Assembly: GCF_030246845.1 (NCBI RefSeq)
Contig: NZ_CP126889.1
Location: 5,375,729-5,439,728 of the forward strand
From: Enhydrobacter sp.
GTDB taxonomy: Bacteria > Pseudomonadota > Alphaproteobacteria > Reyranellales > Reyranellaceae
Length of the DNA: 64,000 nucleotides
Reading direction: 5' to 3'
Part shown: positions 63,514 through 64,000 of the stretch, piece after piece
Layout of the letters: each line of letters opens with the position of its first letter
Position numbering within the stretch: the first letter of the stretch is position 1
Made by a program: the position numbers and the translations under genes
The notes under the pieces: model-generated
Databases searched by the model: none
What the model was told of the DNA's origin: nothing
The model's input: the letters and a program-made list of their open reading frames with translations, nothing else

Positions 63514-63996
63514 TCAGTTGAAGGTCACCGTCGCGGTGATGGTGTCGGTGTGAAAGCCGGGCGCGGCCGACCATTGCAAGCCGGGCAAACGGCCGTAGTC
63601 GACGTAGCTGCGGCTCTGATTGACGCAGAAGAAGCAGCCATAGCTGTCCGAAACCGTCGCCGTGCCGCCGGTGCCGTCGCCCCACACTGTCGAGCGGGCG
63701 GCGCTCGTGTAGATCTGATAAGAGAGAAAAGAGCCGCCGCTGCCCATACGGCGATTGCCGAAGCTGCCGCTGGAATTGACGCCGGCATTGAGCGCGATGG
63801 TGTAGTTCACGACCTGGAAGACTGCGCTGCAGGTGACCGTCACCGATCCCGTATTGTCGGTGGGCCCCGGCGTGGACGGGATGTAGGTGCCGAAGCTGAT
63901 GCCGGTGGCCGAGACGGTGCAGTTGGCCGCCTGCGCCATCGCCGGGAACAGGAGCGCAGACGCGGCAAAGGTGAAGAGAAGAAAGCCTCGCCTCAT
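63514..63996 (-). CDS. Spore coat U (SCPU) domain protein, Csu-type pilin
   Basis: The 160-aa protein has a Sec signal peptide (about 1-22), a first Cys (NCTVSATGISFGTYIPSTPG) and then NTGSVTVTC, the two disulfide cysteines of the SCPU fold. The usual C-terminal strand (HTDTITATVTFN) ends the protein. Csu-type proteins form surface pili through a chaperone-usher system. The complete gene lies at the window's edge, so more csu genes probably follow upstream to the right. Confidence 0.85.
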   Translation of the reverse strand: MRRGFLLFTFAASALLFPAMAQAANCTVSATGISFGTYIPSTPGPTDNTGSVTVTCSAVFQVVNYTIALNAGVNSSGSFGNRRMGSGGSFLSYQIYTSAARSTVWGDGTGGTATVSDSYGCFFCVNQSRSYVDYGRLPGLQWSAAPGFHTDTITATVTFN

Positions 63997-64000
63997 TGGA

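Overview
The window is high-GC DNA with densely packed short operons. The gene families (Tat-type Rieske PetA, GltB/GltD, a Bug/TctC-type solute-binding protein, crotonases, acyl-CoA dehydrogenases, CbpA/CbpM, a Csu-type pilin) and the many dispersed palindromic repeats suggest a free-living alphaproteobacterium, of the Rhizobiales/Rhodospirillales or Reyranella kind. I cannot name the species from the sequence. No rRNA, tRNA or CRISPR array is visible.

Region 1 (1-29 kb) is chromosomal metabolism. It starts with the end of a LivM-type permease, two crotonase-fold enzymes, an orphan Rieske protein divergent from an unknown 533-aa protein, a quinone-oxidoreductase-like enzyme, VOC and alpha/beta-hydrolase genes, a luciferase-like monooxygenase divergent from threonine aldolase, and a solitary molybdenum-hydroxylase large subunit. 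Next come a flavodoxin-fold reductase, the cbpA-cbpM chaperone pair, an ABC membrane domain without ATPase, an acyl-CoA dehydrogenase, a VWA protein, a LysR/PNPOx-like divergent pair, an AroQ-like protein, glutamate synthase (gltBD) and a lipid-anchored patatin.

Region 2 (29-42 kb) holds bifunctional PutA, a terephthalate-dioxygenase-like set (tphA2-tphA3-tphB, with no reductase or regulator beside it), a small cytochrome c, an EthD/TctC/TPP-enzyme operon and the helicase HrpB. The likely chemistry is dihydroxylation of an aromatic acid and dehydrogenation of the diol. The TctC protein is a candidate binding protein for an aromatic or tricarboxylate-like acid.

Region 3 (42.0-58.0 kb) is a phage-derived block transcribed leftward: SU10-like portal, scaffold, major capsid, adaptor, tail proteins, tail collar, then a lysis cassette (lysozyme, holin-like proteins, lipoprotein). 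I see no terminase, integrase or replication gene. Two copies of a ~150-bp non-coding element stand in front of two leftward phage transcription units and look like duplicated promoter/leader regions. Inside the block a vapBC-like toxin gene is split by a complete IS630-family element. Removing the element and one TA restores the toxin frame exactly.

Region 4 (58-64 kb) has a TetR regulator overlapping tail-to-tail with an HpaB-type flavin monooxygenase, an HpaH-type hydratase, an acyl-CoA dehydrogenase, small secreted or lipid-anchored proteins and a Csu/spore-coat-U pilin.

A palindromic repeat family (GTGTCATCCCGAGCG ... CGCTCGGGATGACAC, ~70 bp, 14 whole, half or decayed copies) is scattered through all regions, including the phage block. 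It supplies the C-terminal codons and stop codon of at least two genes. A second family (four copies, core GAGCGGGCTGGAAGCCCGC) lies just upstream of start codons.
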